Part shown: positions 24,994 to 34,215 of the stretch, in pieces
Position numbering within the stretch: the stretch's first letter is position 1
How the letters are laid out: each line of letters begins with the position of its first letter
NCBI GenBank assembly: GCA_900473745.1
Contig: UCMW01000019.1
Location: 1-64,000, forward strand
Length of the DNA stretch: 64,000 nucleotides
Source of the DNA: Hyphomicrobiales bacterium
GTDB taxonomy: Bacteria > Pseudomonadota > Alphaproteobacteria > Rhizobiales > Rhizobiaceae
Direction: 5' to 3'
Position numbers and translations under genes: made by a program
Notes under the pieces: model-generated
What the model was told of the DNA's origin: nothing
Database searches by the model: none
Seen by the model: only the letters and a program-made list of their open reading frames with translations

Positions 24994-25575
24994 ATGACTG
25001 ATCTTTCGACCCAACTGCTCGATGACCTGAGTTTGGATGAGACCGCACGACCGAAGGCCCCGCCGGTGCCCGAGGCAACCGCCATGCACCGTCGCCAAGG
25101 CCGACAACTCGCCGCAATCCACAGTCATCACTTAAGGGAAATGGGACAAATCGGCGCGATCCTCGCCCGGATCGAAGCGCGGGACGCTCCGCCTGAGCAC
25201 CTGAAGCAGCTGGTGCTTTCACTCGATATGGCTGAGAATTTTTCGGCATTCGGATCGCTTTGCGGCCGTGAATGCCACGTGCTCAAGTTTCACCACGACA
25301 TTGAAAGCGCCGACATGTTTCCGCGGATCGAGGCTGCGGGAGGCGGCCGGTTTCGCGATGTTGTAGCGAAACTCAAGGCGGAGCACGCGGTTGTCCATGA
25401 GTTGATTATCCGCCTTTCACGTGCGGCAGACGCATTGGCGGAAGCCCCGTCGGAGGCGAATTTCATTCAGGCCGGCAACACGTTCCGAAAACTGGAAGAG
25501 GTCGTGCGCTCCCATTTCGGCTATGAGGAAACCGAATTGGAGGAGGTCATCGGGTATTACCTCGGATCGATCTGA
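24994..25575 (+). CDS. Hemerythrin-domain protein
   Basis: The predicted protein has 193 residues. The core resembles bacterial hemerythrin-like di-iron four-helix proteins: AAIHSHHLREMGQIGAILAR, CHVLKFHHDIESADMFPRIE with the HH and the downstream acidic residue, and LKAEHAVVHELI, then HFGYEETEL near the end. Such proteins bind oxygen or nitric oxide, or protect iron centres. The ATG at 24994 is chosen over an upstream TTG. The gene lies alone between the reductase and an ATPase gene. Confidence 0.82.
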   Translation: MTDLSTQLLDDLSLDETARPKAPPVPEATAMHRRQGRQLAAIHSHHLREMGQIGAILARIEARDAPPEHLKQLVLSLDMAENFSAFGSLCGRECHVLKFHHDIESADMFPRIEAAGGGRFRDVVAKLKAEHAVVHELIIRLSRAADALAEAPSEANFIQAGNTFRKLEEVVRSHFGYEETELEEVIGYYLGSI

Positions 25576-25620
25576 CGCTGTCGTTTCGTGAGTCTCTCTT
25601 GGCCCTGAAGTGAAGAAAGA

Positions 25621-26796
25621 ATGGCACTTATTACCCTTGCTGTATCCGGCTACCGTTCAATTCGCAGTCTCGTGCTCCCGCTCGAACGGTTGAATGTGGT
25701 CACCGGCGCGAACGGGAGCGGGAAGTCGAGCCTTTATCGCTCCCTGCGTCTCCTTGCCGATGTCGCCCAGGGACAAACGATTGCGTCTCTGGCCGCCGAG
25801 GGAGGCTTACGGTCGACGATGTGGGCAGGTGGTGCCGGCTATTCGAGCGCGATGCGTTCGGGACGATCACCGATGCAGGGCAATGTCGGGCGCGGCCCAG
25901 TCTCGCTTCGCCTCGGATTCGCGTCGGACGACTACGGTTATGCCATCGATCTGGGGCTTCCCATCCCAGGTCCTGGTGCGAGCCGGGAGGAGGGGTCTCT
26001 CTTCGGTGACGATCCGGTTGTGAAGGCGGAAGCCGTCTGGGCCGGAGAGAGGTTGTCGCGGCATAATGCCATCGCGCGACGCGGCAATGCATCCGTTCTG
26101 GTGCAGGACGGGAGTGGACGCCTGCGGCCCGTCGTGACCGACCTTGCTCCCTTCGAAACCATGATGATGCGCGCGGCTGATCCGACCAACGCGGTTGAGT
26201 TGCTCTTTCTGCGTGAGCGGATGAAAGCATGGCGCTTCTACGATCACTTCCGCATTGATCGAGATGCTCCATCGCGGATTCCCCGGATCGGTACGCGCAC
26301 GGTCGCACTGGCCTCCGATGGTTCCGATCTCGCTCCGGCCATTCAGACCGTGCGTGAGATCGGCAATGGACCAGCCTTCGACGGAGCGATCGAGGACGCC
26401 TTTCCGGGATCATCGATTGAGATCGATGTCGCGAATGGCCTGTTTCGCCTGTCCATGCGTCAATGCGGGCTTCACCGCGCTCTTGACGCCTCAGAACTGT
26501 CGGACGGGACGTTGCGGTATATTGCGCTCGCCACGGCGCTCCACACACCGCGCCCACCGGAGTTGATGGTGCTGAACGAGCCTGAAGGCAGTCTGCATCC
26601 AAGCTTGCTTGAACCGCTGGCCCGCATGATCGCAGCGGCAAGCGAGCGCAGCCAGCTGATCGTCGTCAGCCATGCCAAAGCACTCGTCGAGGCGCTCGCC
26701 AATCATGGCGCGCATATGCTGGCCTTGGAGAAGGAGAATGGCGAAACGATCGTCCAGAACATCGATATTCCGGCATGGGAATGGCCGGAACGTTGA
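25621..26796 (+). CDS. Predicted RecF-like ATPase (COG4637-like)
   Basis: The predicted protein has 391 residues. It starts with ITLAVSGYRSIRSLVLPLERL, then Walker A GANGSGKSS at residues about 31-39. The signature region is ASELSDGTLRY, and the Walker B-like segment is ELMVLNEPEGSLHPSLLEPL, where Asn stands in place of the usual Asp, as I recall for this family. SQLIVVSHAKALVEAL carries the switch histidine. It is an SMC/RecF-type ATPase without a nuclease domain or nuclease neighbour. Unlike the Septu ATPase, its codon use matches the chromosome. Its role is unknown. Confidence 0.8.
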   Translation: MALITLAVSGYRSIRSLVLPLERLNVVTGANGSGKSSLYRSLRLLADVAQGQTIASLAAEGGLRSTMWAGGAGYSSAMRSGRSPMQGNVGRGPVSLRLGFASDDYGYAIDLGLPIPGPGASREEGSLFGDDPVVKAEAVWAGERLSRHNAIARRGNASVLVQDGSGRLRPVVTDLAPFETMMMRAADPTNAVELLFLRERMKAWRFYDHFRIDRDAPSRIPRIGTRTVALASDGSDLAPAIQTVREIGNGPAFDGAIEDAFPGSSIEIDVANGLFRLSMRQCGLHRALDASELSDGTLRYIALATALHTPRPPELMVLNEPEGSLHPSLLEPLARMIAAASERSQLIVVSHAKALVEALANHGAHMLALEKENGETIVQNIDIPAWEWPER

Positions 26797-26878
26797 ACCG
26801 CATGCCGAGCTGGCTTCGGAAACGATAACCGGATGTCGCGGAGCTCCAAAGTGATCGCGCTCTGGTCCCATACCGTAC

Positions 26879-28678
26879 TCACACCCCGTAATACAGATAG
26901 ATCGCGTAGCATGTGACGAAGCCGACGATGATGTTCATCGGCAGGCCGATCTTGACGAAGTCGCTGAAGCGGTAGTTGCCGGCGCCGTAGACCAGAGTGT
27001 TGGTCTGGTAGCCGATCGGGGTCGCAAAGCTGGCGCTGGCGCCGAACATGACGGCGACGACCAGAGCGCGGGGTTCGATGCCGAGCTGTTGGCCGAGGCC
27101 GATGACGATCGGGGTGAGGATGACGGCGACGGCGTTATTGGTGACGCATTCGGTCAGCGTCGAGGACAGCGCGTAGACGAGGAGCAGGACCACGAAGGGC
27201 GAGACGGTCGACATCAGCGGCATGGCGGTGTCGACGACAAGGGTGACGGCACCGGTCTCCTGCAGGCCCTGGCCGACGACCAGCATGGAGAAGATGAGGA
27301 TCAGGATGCCGCCCTCGATCGAGCCCCAGGCTTCGTCGGCGTCGATGCAGCGCAGGATGAGGATGGCGGGAACGGCGATCATGGCGAGGATGCCGATGTC
27401 CATGACGTTGAGGGCCGCGAGAACGACCACGAGGCCAAGCGCGAGCAATGCCAGGGGCGCTTTGGTCGGGCGGAAGGCGCGGGCGGTCGAGCGGGTGACG
27501 GAGACGAGCTCGCTTTCATGCGAGAGCTCGTCGAACGCCTCCGGCGTGCCTTCGAGGAGGAGCTTGTCCGCCGGGCGCAGACGGACATTGCCCAGATCCG
27601 GGCCGGGCACGTGTTTGTGCCTGTGGGCGCCAAGGATGCGCACGCCGAAGCGACGGCCGAGCGAGAGGCTGGAGAGGCGGATCCCGTGCGAGAAACGTCC
27701 AGGTGCCACGACGGCTTCGACGATCGAGCGTTCCCCTTCTCCTGACGTACCCCGGCGCTGGCCGACCCGCAGGCCATCAAGATTGTTCAGGGTGAGCAGG
27801 TCGGCAGATTTGGCGAGCACGATCAGGCTGTCGCCCTTCTTCAGGATCAGCGCGTTGACGTCCTTGCGTATCATTTCGCCATTCGAGCGGATGCCGGTGA
27901 TGCGCAGACCCGGCTGCTTGAATTCGGCGATTTCCCCGACCGGCTTTTCGGTGAAGGGACCATCGGCAAGCACGGTGAGTTCCGACAGATATTCGGCATC
28001 GTTCTGGTTATCGAGTTCGCCGCCCTCGTCGCGCCGATCCGGGAGCAGGAACTTGCCGAGCACGAGCATGGTGAGGATGCCGGTGGCGGCAGTCGCGAGG
28101 CCGACCGGCGTGATCTCGAAGAGGGAGAAGGGTTCGAGACCCTGGCCGCGTGCAACACCATCGACCAGCAGGCTGGTGGAAGTGCCGATCAGGGTCAGCG
28201 TGCCACCGAGAATGGCGGCATAGGAGACGGGAATGAGAAGCCGGGTGGAGGCAATGTCAAGCGCTGCGGCGAGCCGGATCACGATCGGAATCAGCACGAG
28301 CACCACGGGCGTGTTGTTCATGAAGGCGGAGGCGATGAGCGCCGTCAGCAGGAAGACGCCGAGAGCTAACCTCGGATAGGTCTTGGAGCGCTCCAGTACG
28401 AGGCCCGCCACGCGTTCGAGGACGCCGGTCCGGACAAGGGCACCTGTCAGTACGAACATGGCGGCGATCGTCAGGGGGGCGGAATTGGAGAAGACGGCCA
28501 TCGCCTTGTCGGTCGGCACGAAGCCGAGCACGATGAAGAGGGCGGCACCGGCGGAGGCTGTGACCTCGGCCGGGTATTCCTCCCAGACGAACAACGCAAA
28601 CAATAAGACGACCAGCCCCAGTGCAACCTGTGCCTGGTAGTCTGCGAAGAACTCTACGAACATATATGGTTGCCCCAT
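26879..28678 (-). CDS. SLC13-family permease with two TrkA-C domains
   Basis: The protein has about 599 residues. Membrane helices of the ArsB/NhaD (citrate-transporter-like) fold occupy residues 10-200 and 390-599. Two TrkA-C type regulatory domains lie between them (FTEKPVGEIAEFKQPGLRI and FSHGIRLSSLSLGRRFGVRIL). The conserved hairpin sequences ASAFMNNTPVVLVLIPI and TECVTNNAVAVILTPI are the paired substrate-binding repeats. Substrates of such proteins include sulfate, dicarboxylates and other anions; this one is undetermined. Starts at 28678 and 28663 are both plausible. Confidence 0.88.
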   Translation of the reverse strand: MGQPYMFVEFFADYQAQVALGLVVLLFALFVWEEYPAEVTASAGAALFIVLGFVPTDKAMAVFSNSAPLTIAAMFVLTGALVRTGVLERVAGLVLERSKTYPRLALGVFLLTALIASAFMNNTPVVLVLIPIVIRLAAALDIASTRLLIPVSYAAILGGTLTLIGTSTSLLVDGVARGQGLEPFSLFEITPVGLATAATGILTMLVLGKFLLPDRRDEGGELDNQNDAEYLSELTVLADGPFTEKPVGEIAEFKQPGLRITGIRSNGEMIRKDVNALILKKGDSLIVLAKSADLLTLNNLDGLRVGQRRGTSGEGERSIVEAVVAPGRFSHGIRLSSLSLGRRFGVRILGAHRHKHVPGPDLGNVRLRPADKLLLEGTPEAFDELSHESELVSVTRSTARAFRPTKAPLALLALGLVVVLAALNVMDIGILAMIAVPAILILRCIDADEAWGSIEGGILILIFSMLVVGQGLQETGAVTLVVDTAMPLMSTVSPFVVLLLVYALSSTLTECVTNNAVAVILTPIVIGLGQQLGIEPRALVVAVMFGASASFATPIGYQTNTLVYGAGNYRFSDFVKIGLPMNIIVGFVTCYAIYLYYGV

Positions 28679-28789
28679 GATACCGACCACGTTGAACGCG
28701 CCACACGGGAACAAGCTCCCTTGACGGGACAAAGAATCCGTCGGGGCAATTTTTGTAGATGGTATGCCGGCCGCAGTCGATGGTGGCGG

Positions 28790-30823
28790 TTACTCCCGCG
28801 ACCGCCGCCGTCTCCGCCCGCCACCTTCGCCATCCCCCTCCGACAACACCTTCCGCTCCGGCAGCGCCACGGCCGCCGAGAGTTTCGGGAACGGATCGAC
28901 CTTGTTCGGCAGGGCCATGGCGTCGATGAAGAGCTGCTGGAAATGAGGTTCCAGCGCCGTCTCGATCTTTTCGATGCGGGTGACGGTTTCCTCGATTTCG
29001 CGGCGGTAGTCGCGGTTGAGGAGCGCCATCAGGGCGCCGGTGCCGGCGGCGTTGCCGACGGCCTTGACTTCAGAGAGCTCGCAATCGGGGATGAGGCCCA
29101 AGACCATCGCGTATTTCGGGTCGATGAAGGAGCCGAAGGCGCCGGCGAAGCGGATGGTGTCGACGGTGTCGATGCCGAGCTTTTCCATCAGCAGCTTGAT
29201 GCCGGCGTAGAGGGCGGCCTTGGCGAGCTGAATGGCGCGCACGTCGTTTTGCGTCACCGTGATCTTCTGGGCGCCGTCATGCAGCAGGTAGGAGAAGGTG
29301 CGGCCGTTTTCGAGGATGCGGTGGCTTTTTTCCGCCATGCCGCCATCGACGACGCCGTCGGTGGAGATGACGCCGGAGAGATACATTTCGGCGACAACCT
29401 CGATGATGGCCGAGCCGCAAATGCCTGTGATGCCTGTCTTTTCCGCGGCCTCGACGAAGCCTTCCTCATCCGACCACTGCTCGACGCCGATGACCTTGAA
29501 GCGGGGTTCGAGCGTTTGCGCGTCGATGCGGACACGTTCGATGGCGCCGGGGGCGGCGCGCTGGCCGCAGGAGATTTCGGCGCCTTCGAAGGCGGGGCCA
29601 GTCGGTGAGGAGGCGGCAACCGTGCGTTCGCGGTTACCGAGTACGATCTCGGCATTGGTGCCGACATCGACGAGCAGCATCATCTTGTCCTGGCGATGCG
29701 GGCCTTCCGAGAGCGTGGCGCCGGCGGCATCCGCGCCGACATGGCCGGCAATGCAGGGCAGGCAGTAGATGCGGGCGCCATGATTGATGGCGAGATCGAT
29801 TTCGCGCGACCAGGTGTGGATCGCGCCGGAGACGGCGAGCGCAAAGGGCGCTTGGCCGAGCTCGGTCGGGTCGATGCCGAGGAAGAGGTGGTGCATGATC
29901 GGATTGGCGACGAAAACGGCATCGAGGATGTCGTTGGGGTCGATACCGGCCTCGGCGGCGACCTTGACGGTCAGCTCGTTAATCGCATGGCGGACAGCCC
30001 TGGTCATGGCCTCGCGTCCGTCAGGATTCATCATCACATAGGAGACGCGGCTCATCAGATCTTCGCCGAAGCGGATCTGCGGGTTGGACAGGCCTGAGGA
30101 GGCGATGACGCGGCCCGAGAGCAGCGAGACGAGATGCATGGCGATCGTCGTCGAGCCGATGTCGCAGGCGATGCCATAGGCCTCGTTGTGCAGGCCGGGC
30201 CAGAGCGCGATCATGTTCGGGCGCGAGGTTTCGAGATCGCGGTGGATGGCGGCGGTGACGCCCCAATTGCCCTTGCGCAGCGTCTTCTGGACCTCCGGCA
30301 GGAGATGCTGGGCAACCAGGATGTTCTTGAGGCCCCAGTCCTTTTCCAGCATGACGTTCAGCCGGTCGAGATCGCCCAGCGGCTTGTGCATGTCGGGTTC
30401 GTCGACCTCGACGTAACACAGCTGGATCGCCGGATTGCGCGGGAATGTGCGGTCGGTCGCGGCCTTGCGGATGACCTGGGCATTGACGACGGTGTCCGGC
30501 GGCACGTCGACCACGAGATCGCCGAGGATCTGGGCCGAGCAGGAGAGGCGCCGGCCTTCCGGAATGGTGCGGACTTCGGCGTAACGCTTTTCCTTCGGCC
30601 CGACGGGCGAGATGTGGTCGTTGGAGGAGGTAATGCCGTGTTTGGCGAACTGGCCTTCCTGGACCTCGATCTGGCAACGCCCGCAGGTGGCGCGTCCGCC
30701 GCAGACGCTTTCGACATAAACGCCGAGCGTACGGGCGGCCTCCAGCACGGAGGTGCCGACGGGGAAACGGCCACGCTTGCCGGAGGGCATGAAGAGGACG
30801 AGGGGATCAGCGGTCTCGGTCAT
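28790..30823 (-). CDS. RACo-type reductive activator of corrinoid proteins
   Basis: The predicted protein has 677 residues. The N-terminal [2Fe-2S] ferredoxin domain has cysteines at 41, 47, 50 and 95 (ESVCGGRATCGRCQIEV and RRLSCSAQ). The rest is the DUF4445/ASKHA ATPase region, with ACDIGSTTIAMHLV and LLVDVGTNAEIVLGN as phosphate-binding loops and GAFGSFIDPKYAMVLGLIP near the C-terminus. RACo proteins use ATP to reduce inactive Co(II) corrinoid back to Co(I). In this cluster the client would be the MtbC-like corrinoid protein. The extreme C-terminus is a run of arginines. Confidence 0.9.
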   Translation of the reverse strand: MTETADPLVLFMPSGKRGRFPVGTSVLEAARTLGVYVESVCGGRATCGRCQIEVQEGQFAKHGITSSNDHISPVGPKEKRYAEVRTIPEGRRLSCSAQILGDLVVDVPPDTVVNAQVIRKAATDRTFPRNPAIQLCYVEVDEPDMHKPLGDLDRLNVMLEKDWGLKNILVAQHLLPEVQKTLRKGNWGVTAAIHRDLETSRPNMIALWPGLHNEAYGIACDIGSTTIAMHLVSLLSGRVIASSGLSNPQIRFGEDLMSRVSYVMMNPDGREAMTRAVRHAINELTVKVAAEAGIDPNDILDAVFVANPIMHHLFLGIDPTELGQAPFALAVSGAIHTWSREIDLAINHGARIYCLPCIAGHVGADAAGATLSEGPHRQDKMMLLVDVGTNAEIVLGNRERTVAASSPTGPAFEGAEISCGQRAAPGAIERVRIDAQTLEPRFKVIGVEQWSDEEGFVEAAEKTGITGICGSAIIEVVAEMYLSGVISTDGVVDGGMAEKSHRILENGRTFSYLLHDGAQKITVTQNDVRAIQLAKAALYAGIKLLMEKLGIDTVDTIRFAGAFGSFIDPKYAMVLGLIPDCELSEVKAVGNAAGTGALMALLNRDYRREIEETVTRIEKIETALEPHFQQLFIDAMALPNKVDPFPKLSAAVALPERKVLSEGDGEGGGRRRRRSRE

Positions 30824-30877
30824 CAGGGTCTTTCGAAATCTGGGGTATTCCCCGGGGCATGCCTGTCTGCTTCGGCC

Positions 30878-31138
30878 TTACTTGGCCACCGTCTTTTCGA
30901 GCGCTTCGCGGATCAGGCGGGTATAGGGAATACCCCTTTCCTGAGCCTTTGCCTTGATCGCCGAAAGCAGGGCTTCCGGCAGTCTCATGTTCAGTTGTGC
31001 GGACTTCTTCTCGAACTCGAACTGGACGGGTTTGAAGCCGGACAGGTCGTATTCGGAAAGGTCTGCTTTCTCGACGAAGGCTTCGGCCTCCGCGTCGGAA
31101 TGCAGGACCGGCATCTGCTTGCCCTTACCGTTGCTCAT
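30878..31138 (-). CDS. brnA: BrnA-type antitoxin
   Basis: The predicted protein has 86 residues. The C-terminal half reads FEFEKKSAQLNMRLPEALLSAIKAKAQERGIPYTRLIREALEK, a ribbon-helix-helix motif typical of BrnA. It overlaps the upstream toxin gene by 14 bases and has a GGAGA ribosome site inside that gene. BrnA neutralises BrnT and represses the operon by binding the palindrome upstream. The start at 31138 is chosen over a longer frame. Confidence 0.85.
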   Translation of the reverse strand: MSNGKGKQMPVLHSDAEAEAFVEKADLSEYDLSGFKPVQFEFEKKSAQLNMRLPEALLSAIKAKAQERGIPYTRLIREALEKTVAK

Positions 31139-31412
31139 AGCGCCTGATCTCCCGTTCGTGCATGTAACGTGCGCTAATCGGTCGGATGAGAATTCCGAGC
31201 TCGCTTTCGCGCAAGGTGAAGACAACGAAGACGTATCTGCCTTCCGCAGTGGTTCCGATGGCGCGCTTCCGGTCTTCTCCGACAGTCGGGTCGGGGTGGA
31301 CGGAAGGCGTTCTCATGAACACCTGCTCGATTTCCGGTTTCGTCAGGCCGTGCCTCGCACATTTCGGCCAATTGCCGCTGTCCCAATCAAAGCCGGAAAT
31401 CGATCGCTTCAT
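31125..31412 (-). CDS. brnT: BrnT-type toxin (RelE-like ribonuclease)
   Basis: The predicted protein has 95 residues. ISGFDWDSGNWPKCARHGLT, PSVHPDPTVGEDRKRAIGTTAEGRYVFVVFT and IRPISARYMHEREIRRYE follow the BrnT plan (FxWDxxK..KHGV, RxxxxG.T..GR.LxVV and ISAR.A...E...Y). BrnT folds like RelE and cleaves RNA under stress. The usual KHGV reads RHGL. It is unusual in sitting between two genes of a metabolic cluster, on their strand but with its own promoter. Confidence 0.87.
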   Translation of the reverse strand: MKRSISGFDWDSGNWPKCARHGLTKPEIEQVFMRTPSVHPDPTVGEDRKRAIGTTAEGRYVFVVFTLRESELGILIRPISARYMHEREIRRYEQR

Positions 31413-31422
31413 CTCTCCATAC

Positions 31423-31448
31423 TACACGTTTGTATAGGCAAATGTAAA
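31423..31448 (-). promoter_or_regulatory. brnTA promoter and operator
   Basis: On the reverse strand TTTACA (31448-31443) and TAGTAT (31424-31419) are separated by 18 bases and precede a GGAGAG ribosome site. The same stretch is an imperfect palindrome, TACA..TTTG / CAAA.TGTA (31423-31446), as expected for BrnA autorepression. Confidence 0.6.
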
Positions 31449-31465
31449 ACGGCAGGATCTAGTTG

Positions 31466-32434
31466 TTACTCCGTCGGCGCACCGCCCCCGACGCGAGCGG
31501 CACGGCCACCGCGGCGGCCACCGCCGGTCGAGGCTGAGGCAGGGGCGGCAGCAGGGGCTGAGCCTGCTTCGGCCGGCTTGTAGTCGCGATAGGTCTTGAT
31601 CCAGTTGTAGCAGTTCTCGTCGGTGCCATTGAGCACGTTGGCGGCGCGGACGGCTTCCATTTCCTGCGGGCGGCAGGGGTTCATGATCGCGGATGTCATG
31701 CCGGCGCCGATGACCATGGGGATGAAGCCGGCATTGATGCCGTGGCGATGGGGCAGGCCGAAGGAGATGTTGGAAAGGCCGCAGGTGGTGTTGACCTTCA
31801 GCTCTTCGCGCAACCGCCGGATGAGGGCGAAGACCTGCAGGCCGGCCGAGCCGATGGCGCCGATCGGCATGACGAGCGGGTCGACGACGATGTCATGCGG
31901 CTTGATGCCGTAATCCATGGCGCGCTCGACGATCTTCTTGGCGACGGCGAAGCGCACGTCCGGATCCTGGGAGATGCCGGTCTCGTCGTTGGAGATGGCG
32001 ACGACCGGGACGTTATACTTGGCGCAGAGCGGCAGGATGGCTTCGAGCTTTTCTTCCTCGCCGGTGACCGAATTGACCAGCGGACGGCCCTTGGCGATCT
32101 TCAGCGCTGCCTCGATGGCGGCGGTGACGGATGAGTCGATCGACAGGGGCACGTCGACTAGGCCCTGGACGATTTCCATGGTCTTGACCAGAAGGGCCGG
32201 TTCGGTCTCGTTTGGGTTGACCGAGGTGACGCCGGCATTGACGTCGAGCATGGTGGCGCCGGCAGCGACCTGTTCCAGCGCGTCCTTGATGACCGTGTCG
32301 AAATTGCCCTCAATCATCTCGGCCGCGAGCTTCTTGCGACCCGTCGGGTTGATGCGCTCGCCGATCACGCAGAAGGGCTGGTCGAAACCGATGATGATTT
32401 CCTTGGTGGCGGATGCGACGATGGTGCGGGTCAA
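31466..32434 (-). CDS. Methyltetrahydrofolate:corrinoid methyltransferase
   Basis: The predicted protein has 322 residues and a DHPS-like TIM barrel. Visible pterin-binding features are FCVIGERINPTGRKKLA, ATMLDVNAGV, PLSIDSSVTAAIEAAL and TTCGLSNISFGLPHR. Family members (AcsE, MtgA and the MetH pterin domain) move a methyl group between tetrahydrofolate and a corrinoid protein; here transfer toward tetrahydrofolate would complete demethylation. The start is probably the TTG at 32434, because GGAGGA lies 6 bases upstream and the conserved MTRTIVAS begins there; an in-frame ATG at 32467 lacks a site. The C-terminal tail is low-complexity Ala/Gly/Arg. Confidence 0.9.
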   Translation of the reverse strand: MTRTIVASATKEIIIGFDQPFCVIGERINPTGRKKLAAEMIEGNFDTVIKDALEQVAAGATMLDVNAGVTSVNPNETEPALLVKTMEIVQGLVDVPLSIDSSVTAAIEAALKIAKGRPLVNSVTGEEEKLEAILPLCAKYNVPVVAISNDETGISQDPDVRFAVAKKIVERAMDYGIKPHDIVVDPLVMPIGAIGSAGLQVFALIRRLREELKVNTTCGLSNISFGLPHRHGINAGFIPMVIGAGMTSAIMNPCRPQEMEAVRAANVLNGTDENCYNWIKTYRDYKPAEAGSAPAAAPASASTGGGRRGGRAARVGGGAPTE

Positions 32435-32514
32435 TTTCAGTCCTCCGGTCGGTGCCGGCTCTCGCACGGCGGGAATGGGATGTGCCGGCAGGTGCCGGAA
32501 AAAGCAATGGGCCG

Positions 32515-33612
32515 TTAGTGGGTTTGCGGATGGGCGGCGCGGCCGGCCATTTCCTGCTGGTCCTGGACGGGGTCTTCGCCGATCTCCTGCATGCGCTGGG
32601 CAGCGATATCGTCCGCGCGGGCATGCTCGCGCTTCCAGGGTTGGCGGCCCTTCAGGATGCCGGATTCATGCACGATTTCGGCGACATATTCCTCCTGGCG
32701 ATAGGCCATGACATGCACGCCGGAGACGCCCTCGATCTCCTTCACCTCGTTGATGATGTCGATGCAGAGCTGCTTGCCTTCCTTCTTCTGGTCCTGAGCG
32801 CCCTCGAGGCGGGCGATCACATGGTCCGGAATGTGGATACCGGGCACGTTGGAGCGGATCCACTTGGCGGTCTTGGCGGACGCCAGCGGTCCGACGCCAA
32901 CGAGGATGTAGCATTTTTCGTGGAAGCCGAGGTCGCGGACCTTGTTCATGTAGTCGCGGAACATCGGCACGTCGAAGCAGTACTGGCTCTGGACGAACTG
33001 GGCACCGGCCTCGATCTTCTTGCCGAGACGATAGGGGCGGAAATCGTAAGGCGGGGCGAAGGGGTTGATGGCGGCGCCGAGGAAGACCTTGGGCGGGGTG
33101 GTCAGCTTGCGGCCGGAGAGGAATTTTGCCTCGTCGCGCATGGTTCGGACAGTTTCCAGGAGCGACATGCAGTCGAGGTCGAAGACGGGCTTGGCGCCCG
33201 GCTGGTCGCCGGCCTGCACGCCGTCGCCGGTCAGGCACATGATGTTGGCGACGCCCATGGCGGCGGCCCCCAACACGTCGCCCTGGATCGCGATGCGGTT
33301 CTTGTCGCGGCAGGCGATCTGCATGATCGGGGCGTAACCCATGCGGGTCAGAAGTGCGCAAATGCCGACCGAGGACATGTGGCAGTTGGCGCCAGAGGCA
33401 TCGACCGCGTTGATGCCGTCGACCCAGCCGTCGAATATCTTGGCGCGTTCATAGACATCTTCCGGGTCGGCGCTGTCGGGCGGGTTGAGTTCGGCCGTGA
33501 CGGCGAACTCACCACGGCGGAGCACGCGCTCCAGGCGACCGAGGGAGGAATGGCCGGGCAGGGGATCGAGCGGCAGATGCGGGCCCAGCGGGTTTTCGTC
33601 GATATGGGCCAT
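32515..33612 (-). CDS. MetF-like methylenetetrahydrofolate reductase
   Basis: The predicted protein has 365 residues. It is a TIM-barrel flavoprotein of the MTHFR superfamily (FAVTAELNPPDSADPEDVYERA, then ANIMCLTGDG for flavin binding, AGAQFVQSQYCFDV and ILVGVGPLASAKTA). In corrinoid methyl catabolism it would oxidise methyl-tetrahydrofolate to methylene-tetrahydrofolate rather than make methyl groups for methionine. It lies 3 bases after the MTHFR C-terminal-type gene and 80 bases before the pterin methyltransferase gene, on the same strand, as one operon. Confidence 0.88.
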   Translation of the reverse strand: MAHIDENPLGPHLPLDPLPGHSSLGRLERVLRRGEFAVTAELNPPDSADPEDVYERAKIFDGWVDGINAVDASGANCHMSSVGICALLTRMGYAPIMQIACRDKNRIAIQGDVLGAAAMGVANIMCLTGDGVQAGDQPGAKPVFDLDCMSLLETVRTMRDEAKFLSGRKLTTPPKVFLGAAINPFAPPYDFRPYRLGKKIEAGAQFVQSQYCFDVPMFRDYMNKVRDLGFHEKCYILVGVGPLASAKTAKWIRSNVPGIHIPDHVIARLEGAQDQKKEGKQLCIDIINEVKEIEGVSGVHVMAYRQEEYVAEIVHESGILKGRQPWKREHARADDIAAQRMQEIGEDPVQDQQEMAGRAAHPQTH

Positions 33613-33615
33613 GGA

Positions 33616-34215
33616 TCAGGCTTCCTTTGCCGTGTTCTTTTCCCGCTCGGCGGCGGCTTCTGCCGTGACCCGCAGCCAGGAGGATGTCTCGCGCAGTGAC
33701 TGGTTGACCGGCTTCTGCACCTTCAGGATCGCGTCGCCGGCGACCATGTTGCGCGAACCGTTCCAGGCCTGGACCCAGACGCAGGGCATGTCGGGCTCGA
33801 CTTCGCAATTGCCATTGGCGCGCACGCCGCCGCAGGGGCCGTTGCGCAGCTGCTTCGGACAGTTCATCGGGCAAGACATGCCGGTGGAGGACAGCACACA
33901 CTGGCCGCACATGCGACAGTCGAAGAGGAGGCCCTTCACATTGCGTTCGACAAAGGTGACAGGGGTTTCAACGCGGTTATAGCCGAGCGCCTTCCAGACC
34001 GGATGGAGGAAGAGGAAGGCGCTGGCGAAGTTACGATAGACCCATTCCAGCAGGCGAGAATTGCGCACGGCCCAGAGGCGGATCGTATAGGAGCGGCGGG
34101 CGCGGCGATTGGGCGAGACGCCGGCTGGCGTAAATGCGCCGGTCTTTGCCTTGGCTGCCGGGGCGGCATTGCCTTTTTTCGGCGGGCCGGGATCGACGAG
34201 TTTGGGTTCACCCAT
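33616..34215 (-). CDS. MTHFR C-terminal domain-type cysteine-rich protein
   Basis: The predicted protein has 199 residues. A basic, Ala/Pro-rich leader of about 45 residues precedes a domain with many cysteines: FDCRMCGQCVLSSTGMSCPM, NCPKQLRNGPCGGVRANGNC and EVEPDMPCVW. This is the pattern of the methylene-tetrahydrofolate reductase C-terminal family, which pairs with MetF-like proteins in corrinoid pathways and may carry metal or iron-sulfur for electron transfer. ATG 34215 is chosen because GGAGG precedes it and it overlaps the preceding stop (ATGGGTGA). The exact cofactor is unknown. Confidence 0.83.
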   Translation of the reverse strand: MGEPKLVDPGPPKKGNAAPAAKAKTGAFTPAGVSPNRRARRSYTIRLWAVRNSRLLEWVYRNFASAFLFLHPVWKALGYNRVETPVTFVERNVKGLLFDCRMCGQCVLSSTGMSCPMNCPKQLRNGPCGGVRANGNCEVEPDMPCVWVQAWNGSRNMVAGDAILKVQKPVNQSLRETSSWLRVTAEAAAEREKNTAKEA

